DNA of 64,000 nt, taken from contig CAKTAG010000001.1 of the NCBI GenBank assembly GCA_934527325.1, forward strand, positions 29,075-93,074, written 5' to 3'. The DNA is from an uncultured Candidatus Soleaferrea sp. Lineage in GTDB: Bacteria; Bacillota; Clostridia; Oscillospirales; Ruminococcaceae. Below the pieces are notes generated by a model. The model saw only the letters and a program-made list of their open reading frames with translations, was not told where the DNA came from and ran no database searches. A program made the position numbers and the translations under genes. Positions 43,672-52,252 of this stretch are shown here, one piece after another. Each line of letters opens with the position of its first letter. The first letter of the stretch is position 1.

Positions 43672-43764
43672 ATGAATAAGATAAATAAAGTAAATAAGAT
43701 AAAAAGTATAAAAATAATTAACAAATTTGTAAAAATAACCCAATCGGGGGGGGGAACAGAGTAA
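43672..43764 (+). other. Out-of-frame N-terminus of BspA-like gene 1 (phase-OFF start)
   Basis: An ATG with a good ribosome site (GAGGGG at about 43657) starts MNKINKVNKIKSIK... and reads 30 codons to a TAA at 43762. It passes through a run of nine G (43746-43754). With eight or eleven G it would continue into GEQSKLSNSFFKLLFLLIFF and the rest of the gene at 43796, making a full signal peptide. A hairpin AACAGTTT/AAACTGTT (43772-43791) and T-runs follow the stop. Confidence 0.75.
43746..43754 (+). repeat. G9 homopolymer (contingency-type tract)
   Basis: Nine consecutive G in AT-rich DNA inside the signal-peptide coding region. The copy at 59561-59569 also has nine. Its length decides the reading frame. 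Confidence 0.9.
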
Positions 43765-43795
43765 ATTAAGTAACAGTTTTTTTAAACTGTTATTT

Positions 43796-45031
43796 TTGTT
43801 AATTTTTTTTAATTTGCTTAACTTTGCTAGCTTTGGTGCAGATTTTCAAGATACAGCAAACGGGTTAGAGTATAATTTTAAAATAGATGATACTACTACT
43901 AATACTGGTACTTTAACAATTTCTAAAGATGATGATGTCAGCGATGACAAAGTGCCTATAGATGACGACGGTATGCCTAAAAGAGAAGTAACTGAGGGTG
44001 GAGTAAATAGTGTTATTGATCGAAATAGATATGGTGAAAACACTACGGTAAAAACAGTAATAATATCAGAAGGTGTAACAAGTATAGGTCAGTATGCATT
44101 TTATAGTTGCGAGTCATTAAAAAATTTAACAATACCAAGTAGTGTAAAAACTATAGGTAATAATGCATTTAATCGTTGTACTTCATTAGAAAGTGCAATA
44201 ATACCAAAAGGTGTAAAAAAAATAGGTAATGATGCATTTTTTGCATGTACAGCATTAACAAGTGCAACAATACCAAGTAGTGTAGAAACTATAGGTGATG
44301 CAGTATTTAGTTATTGTAAAAGTTTACCAGAAATAATAGTAGAAGAAGGAAATGCACAATATAAAGATATAGATGGTGTATTGTTTACCAAAGATGGAAA
44401 ACAGTTAATATGTTACCCTGCAGGTAAAGTGGATACGAGTTATATAATACCAAATAGCGTAGAAACTATAGGTGTAATGGCTTTTTATGAGTGTAAATTA
44501 TTAACAAGTGTAACAATGCCAAATAGTGTAACAAAGATAGGTGAAGGTGCGTTTTGGTGTGGTGCTGTGCCAGATGTGTATTACATAGGAAGTGAAGTTG
44601 AGTGGAATAAGATAACAATTTATGAGTTCAACGAAGCAAGAATACATTACACTGGTGAAACGTTAACTGTAAAAAAAGTTTGGCAAGATAACAAAAATAG
44701 CAGTTTAAGAAGTAAACCAACGTTGGTATTGTATACAGTAACAAAAGATGAAAACGGAGATTCGAAATACAAAATAATGGGTGCAAATGAGTATAAACAA
44801 TATAATTTTACATATACAAATGATGTTCCAGTTAAGTTTGATGAGGATACTAAAAAAGTAACAGATGGCAATGGAGAAGATGTATGGTTATGTAAAATTA
44901 CAATATTTTACTATTATTTTGATGAAAATCATAACAAAAAAACACAACCTAATACATATGCAGTAAGCGAAGACCCAATGGAAGGCTACACATCTACTGC
45001 ACCTACACCCAAATTAACAACTAAATCATAA
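43796..45031 (+). CDS. BspA-like leucine-rich repeat surface protein with Cna-B domain, copy 1
   Basis: The readable frame gives 411 residues from a TTG. It begins inside the hydrophobic part of a signal peptide (LIFFNLLNFASFGA). Five or six BspA-type repeats follow (IPSSVKTIGNNAFNRCTSL pattern), including the GVLFTKDGKQLICYPAGK insert. A Cna-B-like domain runs LTVKKVWQDN to YAVSEDPMEGYTSTAP. The protein ends shortly after, without LPXTG. BspA repeats bind host or bacterial surfaces in known cases. The proper start is probably ATG 43672, out of frame by the G-run as sequenced. Confidence 0.8.
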   Translation: MLIFFNLLNFASFGADFQDTANGLEYNFKIDDTTTNTGTLTISKDDDVSDDKVPIDDDGMPKREVTEGGVNSVIDRNRYGENTTVKTVIISEGVTSIGQYAFYSCESLKNLTIPSSVKTIGNNAFNRCTSLESAIIPKGVKKIGNDAFFACTALTSATIPSSVETIGDAVFSYCKSLPEIIVEEGNAQYKDIDGVLFTKDGKQLICYPAGKVDTSYIIPNSVETIGVMAFYECKLLTSVTMPNSVTKIGEGAFWCGAVPDVYYIGSEVEWNKITIYEFNEARIHYTGETLTVKKVWQDNKNSSLRSKPTLVLYTVTKDENGDSKYKIMGANEYKQYNFTYTNDVPVKFDEDTKKVTDGNGEDVWLCKITIFYYYFDENHNKKTQPNTYAVSEDPMEGYTSTAPTPKLTTKS

Positions 45032-45100
45032 TTAACATTTGACCATCTACGTAAAGTTTTTGCTTTTTAGTAAGTCGATTGCATTAGAAAGAAAGGCAAG

Positions 45101-45141
45101 TAAAAAGGGCAGCCATTTATATTAATGGTTGCCCCTTTTTA
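45101..45141. terminator. Bidirectional terminator between BspA-like gene 1 and the transporter
   Basis: Stem TAAAAAGGGCAGCCATT and its complement (one G-T pair and one bulge) with A-runs on one side and T-runs on the other, so it can serve both converging genes. Confidence 0.85.
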
Positions 45142-45166
45142 CTAATCTAAATAATTGCTGTAATAA

Positions 45167-46672
45167 TTAATGGGAATATTCTTTATTGGCTTTTACGTTC
45201 CACAATGGTATACAAAGTAGTGCACCAACAAAAGCTACTAAGCCCCAGTAAACCAAAACAAGTCTAGCATCATTATATTTTTCCATGGAATGAGATAAAA
45301 CTATGCCGTTAATTACATGCCCAAAAGCTGCACCAAAATAACCAAGTAAACCAGCAAAGCCAGAAGCTGCAGATGCAACTCTTTTTGACGATGATTCAAC
45401 CGCACATATACCGCCTACTAAAACTTGAGGAACACATACAGTAAACCCAGCAATACCAAGAGATGTAAATATTACAATATTTTTTAACAATTCGTTGTTG
45501 TATATTGGTGAATATTGTGAACCGCCTAACCACATGCCAAAAACAGATAAAGCACCTATAGTTAAACACCAAAAGTTTGCAGGTGCTCTACGACCTTTAA
45601 ATAATTTTTCAGATATTAATGGTGCAAAAAAAGTTCCAAAAAAACCAATAGCACATAGTGTAGAAGCTTTTAAGGCTGCAAGTTTATCTATTGTTTGCAA
45701 TGCCTCTAATGATGTTGCTTTAGGTGCACTGCCAGCTAGAATTTTAAAAATCCAGTCTACAGGTCCGTTTCGGAACACATAAACACAAAAATAAATTAAT
45801 GCTAAATTCCACATTACTTTATTTTTTAAAACGTATTTTTTTAAAATTTCAAAATATGTAAGGTTAGATTCTTTATTTTTTTCTTCTTTTTCTACATCTG
45901 TTAAAGTTTCGAATTTTGTTTCACAAATTTCTTCAACATCTGGGAGCCCTATAGTTTGAGGTTTATCTCTTAACGAGAAGAACCCTATAATACCAACTGT
46001 TAAGGCTGCAACAAAAGGAACAAAAAACATAGCTTCAAAGCCGTATTTACCAAAAGCAGATGCTATATAAGCTGTAGAGTTTAAAGCTAAAAAACTTCCA
46101 AGCTCGTGTGAAGTAGACCACCTAGCCCACCAGGTTGCTCTTGTGGCATTTGGGAACCACCTTATTAGAGATTTTGCACAATACGGAAATAACGCAGATT
46201 GAAACCAATTGCTAGCTCCCCAAAAAAGGCACATATAAATTAACATTGCTTTGTGTGAAGTAATGTAATTACTGTGAACCCATGGTGCAATAGCCACCAT
46301 AACATTAAATCCATTAGCTAATATTAAACTAATAGGCAAAGATGTTCTAACATTTCCACGGTCTGCAATAGAGCCATTTAAAAATTTACCTAAACCGTAA
46401 ATTATTGAAGAAACAGCTAATATTATACCTTGATCTTTTGTTGTTATACCAATTGTTTCATTCATAAATGGCATAGCTATGCTAAAGTTCTTTCTACCTA
46501 AATAAGCAACAATATATGTTATGTAAGAAGTTATTAAAATGGAATTGCGCCAAAATTTGTAAGTTTTTTTTATTTCAGCTTTATTTTTAATTATTGGTTT
46601 TGCATCTGGTTCGGAAAAAATACGTTGCCATAAATTTTTTTTAGTTTTAATGGTCGAGCGTGATGTAGACAT
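45167..46672 (-). CDS. OPA-family MFS transporter (sugar-phosphate/glycerol-phosphate antiporter-like), copy A
   Basis: The 501-residue protein has about twelve hydrophobic segments and belongs to the organophosphate:phosphate antiporter (UhpT/GlpT/UhpC) branch. Seen: YLGRKNFSIAMPFM at the first membrane segment, GLGKFLNGSIADR in loop 2-3, and TWWARWSTSHELGSFLA. Family members swap internal phosphate for external hexose-6-phosphate or glycerol-3-phosphate. The exact substrate is unknown. No UhpA/UhpB sensor is nearby. It is a paralogue of the next gene. Confidence 0.85.
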   Translation of the reverse strand: MSTSRSTIKTKKNLWQRIFSEPDAKPIIKNKAEIKKTYKFWRNSILITSYITYIVAYLGRKNFSIAMPFMNETIGITTKDQGIILAVSSIIYGLGKFLNGSIADRGNVRTSLPISLILANGFNVMVAIAPWVHSNYITSHKAMLIYMCLFWGASNWFQSALFPYCAKSLIRWFPNATRATWWARWSTSHELGSFLALNSTAYIASAFGKYGFEAMFFVPFVAALTVGIIGFFSLRDKPQTIGLPDVEEICETKFETLTDVEKEEKNKESNLTYFEILKKYVLKNKVMWNLALIYFCVYVFRNGPVDWIFKILAGSAPKATSLEALQTIDKLAALKASTLCAIGFFGTFFAPLISEKLFKGRRAPANFWCLTIGALSVFGMWLGGSQYSPIYNNELLKNIVIFTSLGIAGFTVCVPQVLVGGICAVESSSKRVASAASGFAGLLGYFGAAFGHVINGIVLSHSMEKYNDARLVLVYWGLVAFVGALLCIPLWNVKANKEYSH

Positions 46673-46711
46673 TTAATGCCCCCTAAAATTTTAATTTATA
46701 ACTTAACTAAT

Positions 46712-46757
46712 AAAAAACCATACGTTATACATTATCTGTAATGTATGGTTTTTTTTA
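46712..46757 (-). terminator. Terminator of transporter copy B
   Basis: On the minus strand, AAAAAACCATAC pairs with GTATGGTTTTTT around an imperfect inner stem; a T-run follows. The two transporters are therefore probably separate transcripts. Confidence 0.75.
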
Positions 46758-46780
46758 TTAGTTCAATTTATTTTATTTTA

Positions 46781-48232
46781 TTAATGAGAATAATCTTTTG
46801 TTGATTTTGTATTCCACATAGGTAAGCATAAACAAGCACCTATAATAGCAGCAAAAATCCACATGTTAGATGCAGCTGTAAAACCCCATCTATCTATTGC
46901 TTTACCTAAATATAGTGAACTTACAATAGCACCAACATAGCCTAATGAACCAGTAAAACCAGTTGCTGCAGCAGCAACACGTTTAGAAGCAGATTCTATA
47001 GAAGCAATACCACCAATTAAAACTAATGGTCCATAAGTAGAAATTCCTATTAAAGCCATAATAATAAAGTCAACAGTGTTTTTTAATGCTGGTGAAAACG
47101 AAAGGTCTATAATTGGTTCTACATCTCCATAGCTAGATGTTAACCTTAAAGCAACAAAAGCTGAAGCGCCAATCATTAAATAAGTAAAAATAGCAGGTGC
47201 TCTACGATTTTTAAATAAATATTTAGAAACAAATGGAATAGTTAATGAGCCAATAGCACCTATTATTGGTATTAATAAAACTTTAAAAACATCATTTACA
47301 GAACCGCTATTAGACATATATTGTTTTGGTAACCAGTCCATAGGGCCCATTCTTAAGATGTAAACGAAAAAGAAAGAACCACCCATTAACCATATATTTT
47401 TATTGCATAAAAGTTCTTGTTTAAATACTTGCCAATATGTTCTGTTATCAGCTGGTTCATTTTCTTCTTTTTCAACTTTAGCTGCTAAAGTACCGCTATA
47501 TTCTTCAACGTTAGGTAACCCTATAGTTACAGGTTTATCCCTTAAAGTAAATAAAGTTATAATACATACTGTAATTGAAATTAACATAGGTATGTAAAAA
47601 ACATATTGCCAATGTTGAAATTTAGCAAGAACTAAGGCAGCAATACCTAAAGAAGCAGCAGAACCTAATTCATGGGAAGTAGACCACCAAGACCATATGA
47701 AAGCTCTTCTTTTATTTGAATACCAAAATGTAAGAGCTTTACCGCAAAGTGGAAAAGCAGCAGCTTGAATTAAGCCAGCTAACCCCCATGAAATAAACAT
47801 AAGAACTATCATTAACGATTTAGATTGTAAATAACCACTTGTATATAAATCTGCAGAAAAGGCTATACCCGCTGTTAAAAGGCTAGAAACACCTATAGAT
47901 GCTGGTAAAGCGATTCTTAAATTAGCTTTATCTGCAAAAATTCCACCTATAAATTTACCTATGCAATATGTAGTGTAATAAATAGCCATAAGGCTGCCAT
48001 AAACGTCATTAGAAATTTGAAGTGCAGATTCCATAGGGTGAATAGCTACACCAAAACTTTTTCTGCCCAAATAAGAGATAAAATAGAGTAAATATAATGA
48101 AACGAAAATTGAAATTTGAAAAATAAAGTATTTATTGCTAATTATTTTTTTGTCTGTAATAGTTGGCTTTGGATCAGGCTCGCCAAAAAGTTTACCCCAA
48201 AAAGATTTCTTTTTAATAGTGTTACTACTCAT
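46781..48232 (-). CDS. OPA-family MFS transporter, copy B
   Basis: The 483-residue paralogue of the neighbouring transporter has the same fold. It shows YLGRKSFGVAIHPME, CIGKFIGGIFADK, FIWSWWSTSHELGSAAS, and both products share the C-terminal STKDYSH/NKEYSH ending and the DPKPTITDKK-like N-terminus. It probably exchanges phosphate for a phosphorylated metabolite. The only good Shine-Dalgarno (AAGGAGG) lies about 52 bases upstream of the ATG, with a hairpin between (see 48243). No closer start codon fits. Confidence 0.85.
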   Translation of the reverse strand: MSSNTIKKKSFWGKLFGEPDPKPTITDKKIISNKYFIFQISIFVSLYLLYFISYLGRKSFGVAIHPMESALQISNDVYGSLMAIYYTTYCIGKFIGGIFADKANLRIALPASIGVSSLLTAGIAFSADLYTSGYLQSKSLMIVLMFISWGLAGLIQAAAFPLCGKALTFWYSNKRRAFIWSWWSTSHELGSAASLGIAALVLAKFQHWQYVFYIPMLISITVCIITLFTLRDKPVTIGLPNVEEYSGTLAAKVEKEENEPADNRTYWQVFKQELLCNKNIWLMGGSFFFVYILRMGPMDWLPKQYMSNSGSVNDVFKVLLIPIIGAIGSLTIPFVSKYLFKNRRAPAIFTYLMIGASAFVALRLTSSYGDVEPIIDLSFSPALKNTVDFIIMALIGISTYGPLVLIGGIASIESASKRVAAAATGFTGSLGYVGAIVSSLYLGKAIDRWGFTAASNMWIFAAIIGACLCLPMWNTKSTKDYSH

Positions 48233-48242
48233 TACTGATTTT

Positions 48243-48291
48243 AAACCAAAGTAATAATTTAACTTATTATTACTGGTTTATTAACCTCCTT
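48243..48291 (-). promoter_or_regulatory. Hairpin between Shine-Dalgarno and start codon of transporter B
   Basis: On the minus strand, AAGGAGG (48285-48291) is followed by AAACCAGTAATAA, a short loop and TTATTACTTTGGTTT, which pair with one bulge (48243-48279). The ATG follows 10 bases later. If folded, the hairpin brings the ribosome site to about 15 bases from the start. This may be a structure-dependent translational switch. Confidence 0.55.
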
Positions 48292-48369
48292 AAAAAATAT
48301 TTAAAGTAACTTTTTAAATAATTGAATTTAAAAAGAAAGGATAAGAACTAATAATAAAACAATTTTTTT

Positions 48370-48398
48370 AATAAGTTAAAACAGTGTTTTAACTTATT
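48370..48398. repeat. Thirteen-bp perfect inverted repeat upstream of transporter B
   Basis: AATAAGTTAAAAC and its exact complement flank a three-base centre. T-run placement does not suit a terminator for either neighbour, so an operator is likely. The rest of the 48233-48571 gap is AT-rich, with no other signal I can support. Confidence 0.5.
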
Positions 48399-48571
48399 AA
48401 AATGCAATAACTAACGGATTTACCACAATCCATATTGCAAAAAAAATTATATATTAACAATACCAATAAAATAATAACATATTTGTACGAATTTTTCAAT
48501 AGATAAAATTAATATTTATTATTCAAATTTTTTGCAAACAAATTGCTAGTAATTGTAAAGGTGTGTAATTT

Positions 48572-49900
48572 TTATATTCCTTCAGAGCTTTCTGGAATAA
48601 AAATTACTTTTATAGTTAAAAAAACTAATTTTAAATCTTGCAATATTGAATAAGATTCAATGTACATTAAATCCATAATTAATTTATCTATTGGCGGAGT
48701 ATTATATTTACCCTTTATTTGAGCAAAACCAGTTATGCCAGCTTTAACTTTTGTTCTATATTCAAAAGCAGGAATTTCAGCAACATTTTTAGCTATAATT
48801 TCTGGCCTTTCGGGCCGTGGGCCAACAATACTCATATCTCCTTTTAATATATTTATGAGTTGAGGTAGCTCGTCTATGCGTAACATTCTTATAATTTTCC
48901 CTATAGGTGTTATTCTAGAATCATTTTTAGAGGCTAACCTGGCAATACCATCTTTTTCAGCATCTACAATCATGCTTCTAAATTTATATAATTTAAACAC
49001 CTTGTTATGTATTGTAACTCTATTTTGAATAAAAAATATAGGACCAAAATCGTACAGCTTAATGAAAATAGCGGTAATAATAATTATTGGTAAAGTAATA
49101 ATAAGTAAAATAGAACTTAAAATTAAATCAAAAACTCGCTTTATTATTTGTTGTTCAACAGAAAGTTCTTTATAATTACAAGCTAAAGTTGGTGTATCAG
49201 ATATTTGAAAAAAAGATGCTTTGTTTATTAATATATCTGAAATTAATGGAATAAAGTAGACAGATATGTTGTGTTTATAACAGTAATCTATTATTATTTT
49301 TCTGTATTCTAAATCAATTTTACATAAAAATACTATTTTGGCAGATTTTATACATTCGAAAATAGAATCTAGATCTTGATTTGTAGAAATAATATCTTTT
49401 AAAATATATTTATCTGGTCTAGATTTTATTTTATTTATTAAAGAGTTAATGTTAACTTCTTTATTATTATGAATTATAATAGTATTTTTAGGTGGGTAAA
49501 ATTTATTATAAAAATAAGAAAACACAATAGAAGAAGCAACAGATATTCCTAAGTTTGCTACCATAATAACAATAATAGGAATAATATTTAGCCAGTTATT
49601 AAATAAAATACATAATTGAAAATAGGTGAATATTAAGGCTAAAATACCAGAAAGATTCTGTGAATAAACAGAATCTGATATTTTATTTTCACCTAATTTA
49701 AAACCGCCATATATATAATTTAATATTAAAAATAAGCTGCCATACGTGGAACTAGATGTACCTAAGTTAATTGAAAAAAATTTAGTAAATGGGTAATTTT
49801 TGTAAGCTATGGTTAAAAAAGCAAGAAAAAACATTAAAAATATAAATATTTTTAATGCTATAATAATAGAAATTTTAGATATATAAATTTTTTTAATCAT
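48572..49900 (-). CDS. Polyprenyl-phosphate sugar phosphotransferase (WcaJ/WbaP-like)
   Basis: The 442-residue product starts exopolysaccharide units by moving a sugar-1-phosphate onto undecaprenyl phosphate. Four N-terminal membrane segments and a Rossmann-like domain precede a fifth membrane segment and the catalytic domain. The latter has KRVFDLILS, KLYKFRSMIVDAE, RIDELPQLINILKGDMSIVGPRPERP. The start overlaps the 3' end of the upstream EpsG-like gene by 8 bases. The sugar cannot be told from sequence. Confidence 0.92.
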   Translation of the reverse strand: MIKKIYISKISIIIALKIFIFLMFFLAFLTIAYKNYPFTKFFSINLGTSSSTYGSLFLILNYIYGGFKLGENKISDSVYSQNLSGILALIFTYFQLCILFNNWLNIIPIIVIMVANLGISVASSIVFSYFYNKFYPPKNTIIIHNNKEVNINSLINKIKSRPDKYILKDIISTNQDLDSIFECIKSAKIVFLCKIDLEYRKIIIDYCYKHNISVYFIPLISDILINKASFFQISDTPTLACNYKELSVEQQIIKRVFDLILSSILLIITLPIIIITAIFIKLYDFGPIFFIQNRVTIHNKVFKLYKFRSMIVDAEKDGIARLASKNDSRITPIGKIIRMLRIDELPQLINILKGDMSIVGPRPERPEIIAKNVAEIPAFEYRTKVKAGITGFAQIKGKYNTPPIDKLIMDLMYIESYSILQDLKLVFLTIKVIFIPESSEGI

Positions 49901-51185
49901 TATTTGAGGACCCTATTTGTTTTATAAGGTTTTCGTGTTCTACATTTCTTGGTTGGTTGAAAATGGATTTGTAAGGAGAAACATTATGGTTTTTGTGGCT
50001 TATAGCAAAAACTTGGTTGCAAAAACCTAAAAACAAAATAGTAACTATGGCAGTTATATAATAAGATTTTGCTTCATTATATTTTTCTTGTGCTTTTTTT
50101 AATTCATAGCTTTTTAGTTCTAATGGTTTGCCTACTATATTTTTTTGTTCCATATCAGATATAGATTGTTTTATATCGCATATTTTTTGTTTCATATCTT
50201 GGCTTGGAGTTAAACAAGCTACAATTTCTGAACCTAAAATTATAGATGTAATATATAAACAATTAGATGGTCGTTCTATTAGTAGATGTTTAGTTAATAA
50301 AATCCAAAAAGGCAAAGTGTATATTGAAAAATTGATTAATACTATGTTATCTGGGTTACGTTCTAGTAATTTGTTCTTCATTAATATAGCTGTTAAACAA
50401 TAAATAAATGGTACAAAAACAAAAATCCAAGACATAGGGCTCATAAAGCTTTTTAGTTCACCAGATTTTAAATCATAAGATTGGTAAATATATTTAGTGG
50501 CAAAATTAATTATATAATCACAGAATATATAAGCTAGTAGAGTTAATGAACTATAAAAAGAAAGTGTTTTCCAGTTAACATTAAGTTTAGCAATAAAATA
50601 AACAGGTAACATAATAATAGCAGATTTATGAATACTCATAGCCAGTAATAATACCAATAAAAATGGTAAAAATCTTCTTTTTTGAATATATTTTATACCG
50701 TATAAAAAAACTATAGCAGAAAAATATTGACGTACCAAATTCATGGTTCCAAAAAAGAATCCAAAAGTTACAAATAAATAAACGCTTATCCATGGTTCAG
50801 CAGAGTTTTTATAAATATAAACCATTAAAACAAATAGTATAATAAATCCTAACAATATATACATAACAATAATATCGTTTGTGATTAAAGAAATTAATTT
50901 TAATAGTAAATTAAATCCAGGTTCAACAGGGCCTTTAAATGTTAAAATATCTATAAAAGATAGTTGTTTGCATTCATTTAACAATCTAAAATAGTTAAAA
51001 TAATCATACCCTATACCATACCGGAATGCAAAAATAAACAACATAAACATACCGGTTGCAGTTAAAAATATAAATGTTTTTAATTTAGAAGGTTTATAAG
51101 CACATAACAGCAAACCTAAACCTACAATAATTAATAAATTGATATCATAAATATAATTACAAAAAATTGACACAAAAATACACAC
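49893..51185 (-). CDS. EpsG-like polysaccharide polymerase/membrane protein
   Basis: The 430-residue membrane protein has about ten hydrophobic segments and the EpsG-type motifs FRYGIGYDYFNY, EPGFNLLLKLIS, and RQYFSAIVFLYGIKYIQKRRFLPFLL...SIHKSAIIMLPVYF. EpsG-family proteins act in exopolysaccharide polymerisation. The cytosolic part near the C-terminus is helical (IKQSISDMEQKN...). Start codon uncertain: GTG 51185 or a GTG 12 bases later; neither has a strong ribosome site. It sits between the GT2 and sugar-transferase genes. Confidence 0.85.
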   Translation of the reverse strand: MCIFVSIFCNYIYDINLLIIVGLGLLLCAYKPSKLKTFIFLTATGMFMLFIFAFRYGIGYDYFNYFRLLNECKQLSFIDILTFKGPVEPGFNLLLKLISLITNDIIVMYILLGFIILFVLMVYIYKNSAEPWISVYLFVTFGFFFGTMNLVRQYFSAIVFLYGIKYIQKRRFLPFLLVLLLAMSIHKSAIIMLPVYFIAKLNVNWKTLSFYSSLTLLAYIFCDYIINFATKYIYQSYDLKSGELKSFMSPMSWIFVFVPFIYCLTAILMKNKLLERNPDNIVLINFSIYTLPFWILLTKHLLIERPSNCLYITSIILGSEIVACLTPSQDMKQKICDIKQSISDMEQKNIVGKPLELKSYELKKAQEKYNEAKSYYITAIVTILFLGFCNQVFAISHKNHNVSPYKSIFNQPRNVEHENLIKQIGSSNND

Positions 51186-51217
51186 ACTTTCTTATTTAAA
51201 TTTATTATGTTTAATAG

Positions 51218-52147
51218 TTAAAGAGATTTTTCTTTTATTATGTATATGGGTCTTTTTTTAGTTTCAAGGTATGCTTTAGCAAGGTATTGGCCAACTATTC
51301 CAGTGCAAAATAATTGTAAACCACTTACTAAAAATATAATACAAATTGTAGAAGGCCAACCAGAAACGGGGTCACTAAAAATTAAAGTTCTTATTATTAT
51401 AAATAATATTAATAAAAATGAAAATAGAAAAAACAAAATACCAATAACAGATGCAATAGCTAATGGTGCAGTTGAGAATGCTACTATTCCATCTATAGAA
51501 TATAAAAATAACTTCCAGAAAGACCACTTGGTTTTACCTGCTATACGGTTTTGATTTTCATATTCTAGCCATTTAGTTTTGAACCCTACCCAACTAAATA
51601 TTCCCTTCGAGAATCTGTTATATTCATTCATTGATAAAATAGCATTTACCATTTGTTTAGTCATTAATCTAAAATCTCGTGCACCATCAACAATGTTAGT
51701 ATTGGATATTTTGTTTATTAATTTATAAAAACATCTTGCAAAGAATGAACGTATAGGAGGTTCATTCTTTCTATCTACTCTTCTAGTAGCAACGCAATCG
51801 TATTCTTCTGTTTTTAATATATTGTACATTTGTTTTATAAGTGATGGAGGATCTTGTAAATCAACGTCCATTACACCAATATAGTCACCAGTAGCTTCAT
51901 TAAGCCCAGCATATAAAGCAGATTCTTTTCCAAAATTTCGAGAAAAAGATAAATATTTGAATCGATGGTCACGGTTAGATATTTCTCTTATTATTTCTAA
52001 TGTATGGTCGTGAGAACCATCATCTACAAAAATAACTTCTAAATTAACATCGGGCAACTGTTTAAAAGTATTGCAAATTTCTTTGTAAAAATAAGGTATA
52101 GCATCTTGTTCGTTATAACATGGAACAACTATTGAAATTGTTTTCAT
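51218..52147 (-). CDS. GT2 glycosyltransferase, DPM1/GtrB-like
   Basis: The product (309 residues from ATG 52147) has a family 2 fold: ISIVVPCYNEQDAIPYF, FVDDGSHDHT, and the metal motif VMDVDLQDP. The C-terminus has two membrane segments (about 225-255 and 268-290), as in GtrB/YkcC enzymes that make polyprenyl-phosphate sugars. It is the first of three exopolysaccharide genes read leftward. A GTG at 52156 extends the frame but abuts the AGGACGG ribosome site. Confidence 0.9.
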   Translation of the reverse strand: MKTISIVVPCYNEQDAIPYFYKEICNTFKQLPDVNLEVIFVDDGSHDHTLEIIREISNRDHRFKYLSFSRNFGKESALYAGLNEATGDYIGVMDVDLQDPPSLIKQMYNILKTEEYDCVATRRVDRKNEPPIRSFFARCFYKLINKISNTNIVDGARDFRLMTKQMVNAILSMNEYNRFSKGIFSWVGFKTKWLEYENQNRIAGKTKWSFWKLFLYSIDGIVAFSTAPLAIASVIGILFFLFSFLLILFIIIRTLIFSDPVSGWPSTICIIFLVSGLQLFCTGIVGQYLAKAYLETKKRPIYIIKEKSL

Positions 52148-52252
52148 TAAAAACACCGTCCTAATACTTGTTTTATGGAATAAAATAATATATAATGTTT
52201 AATTGTTGGTTTTTATGTAATATGTAATAAAAAAAGGAGAAATAGAAAAATT

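Larger units (their letters stand above)
43379..43835 (+). repeat. Duplicated upstream block of the surface-gene cassette, copy 1
   Basis: About 450 bases match 59201-59660, with small indels. The match covers a coding-like start (ACTAAAAGAGATGACGAAA), promoter, ribosome site, start codon, G-run, a small hairpin and the rest of the signal-peptide coding region. A short shared segment (TACGTAAAGTT.TTGCTTTTT.GTAA) also lies behind both genes, at 45047 and 60786. Confidence 0.85.
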
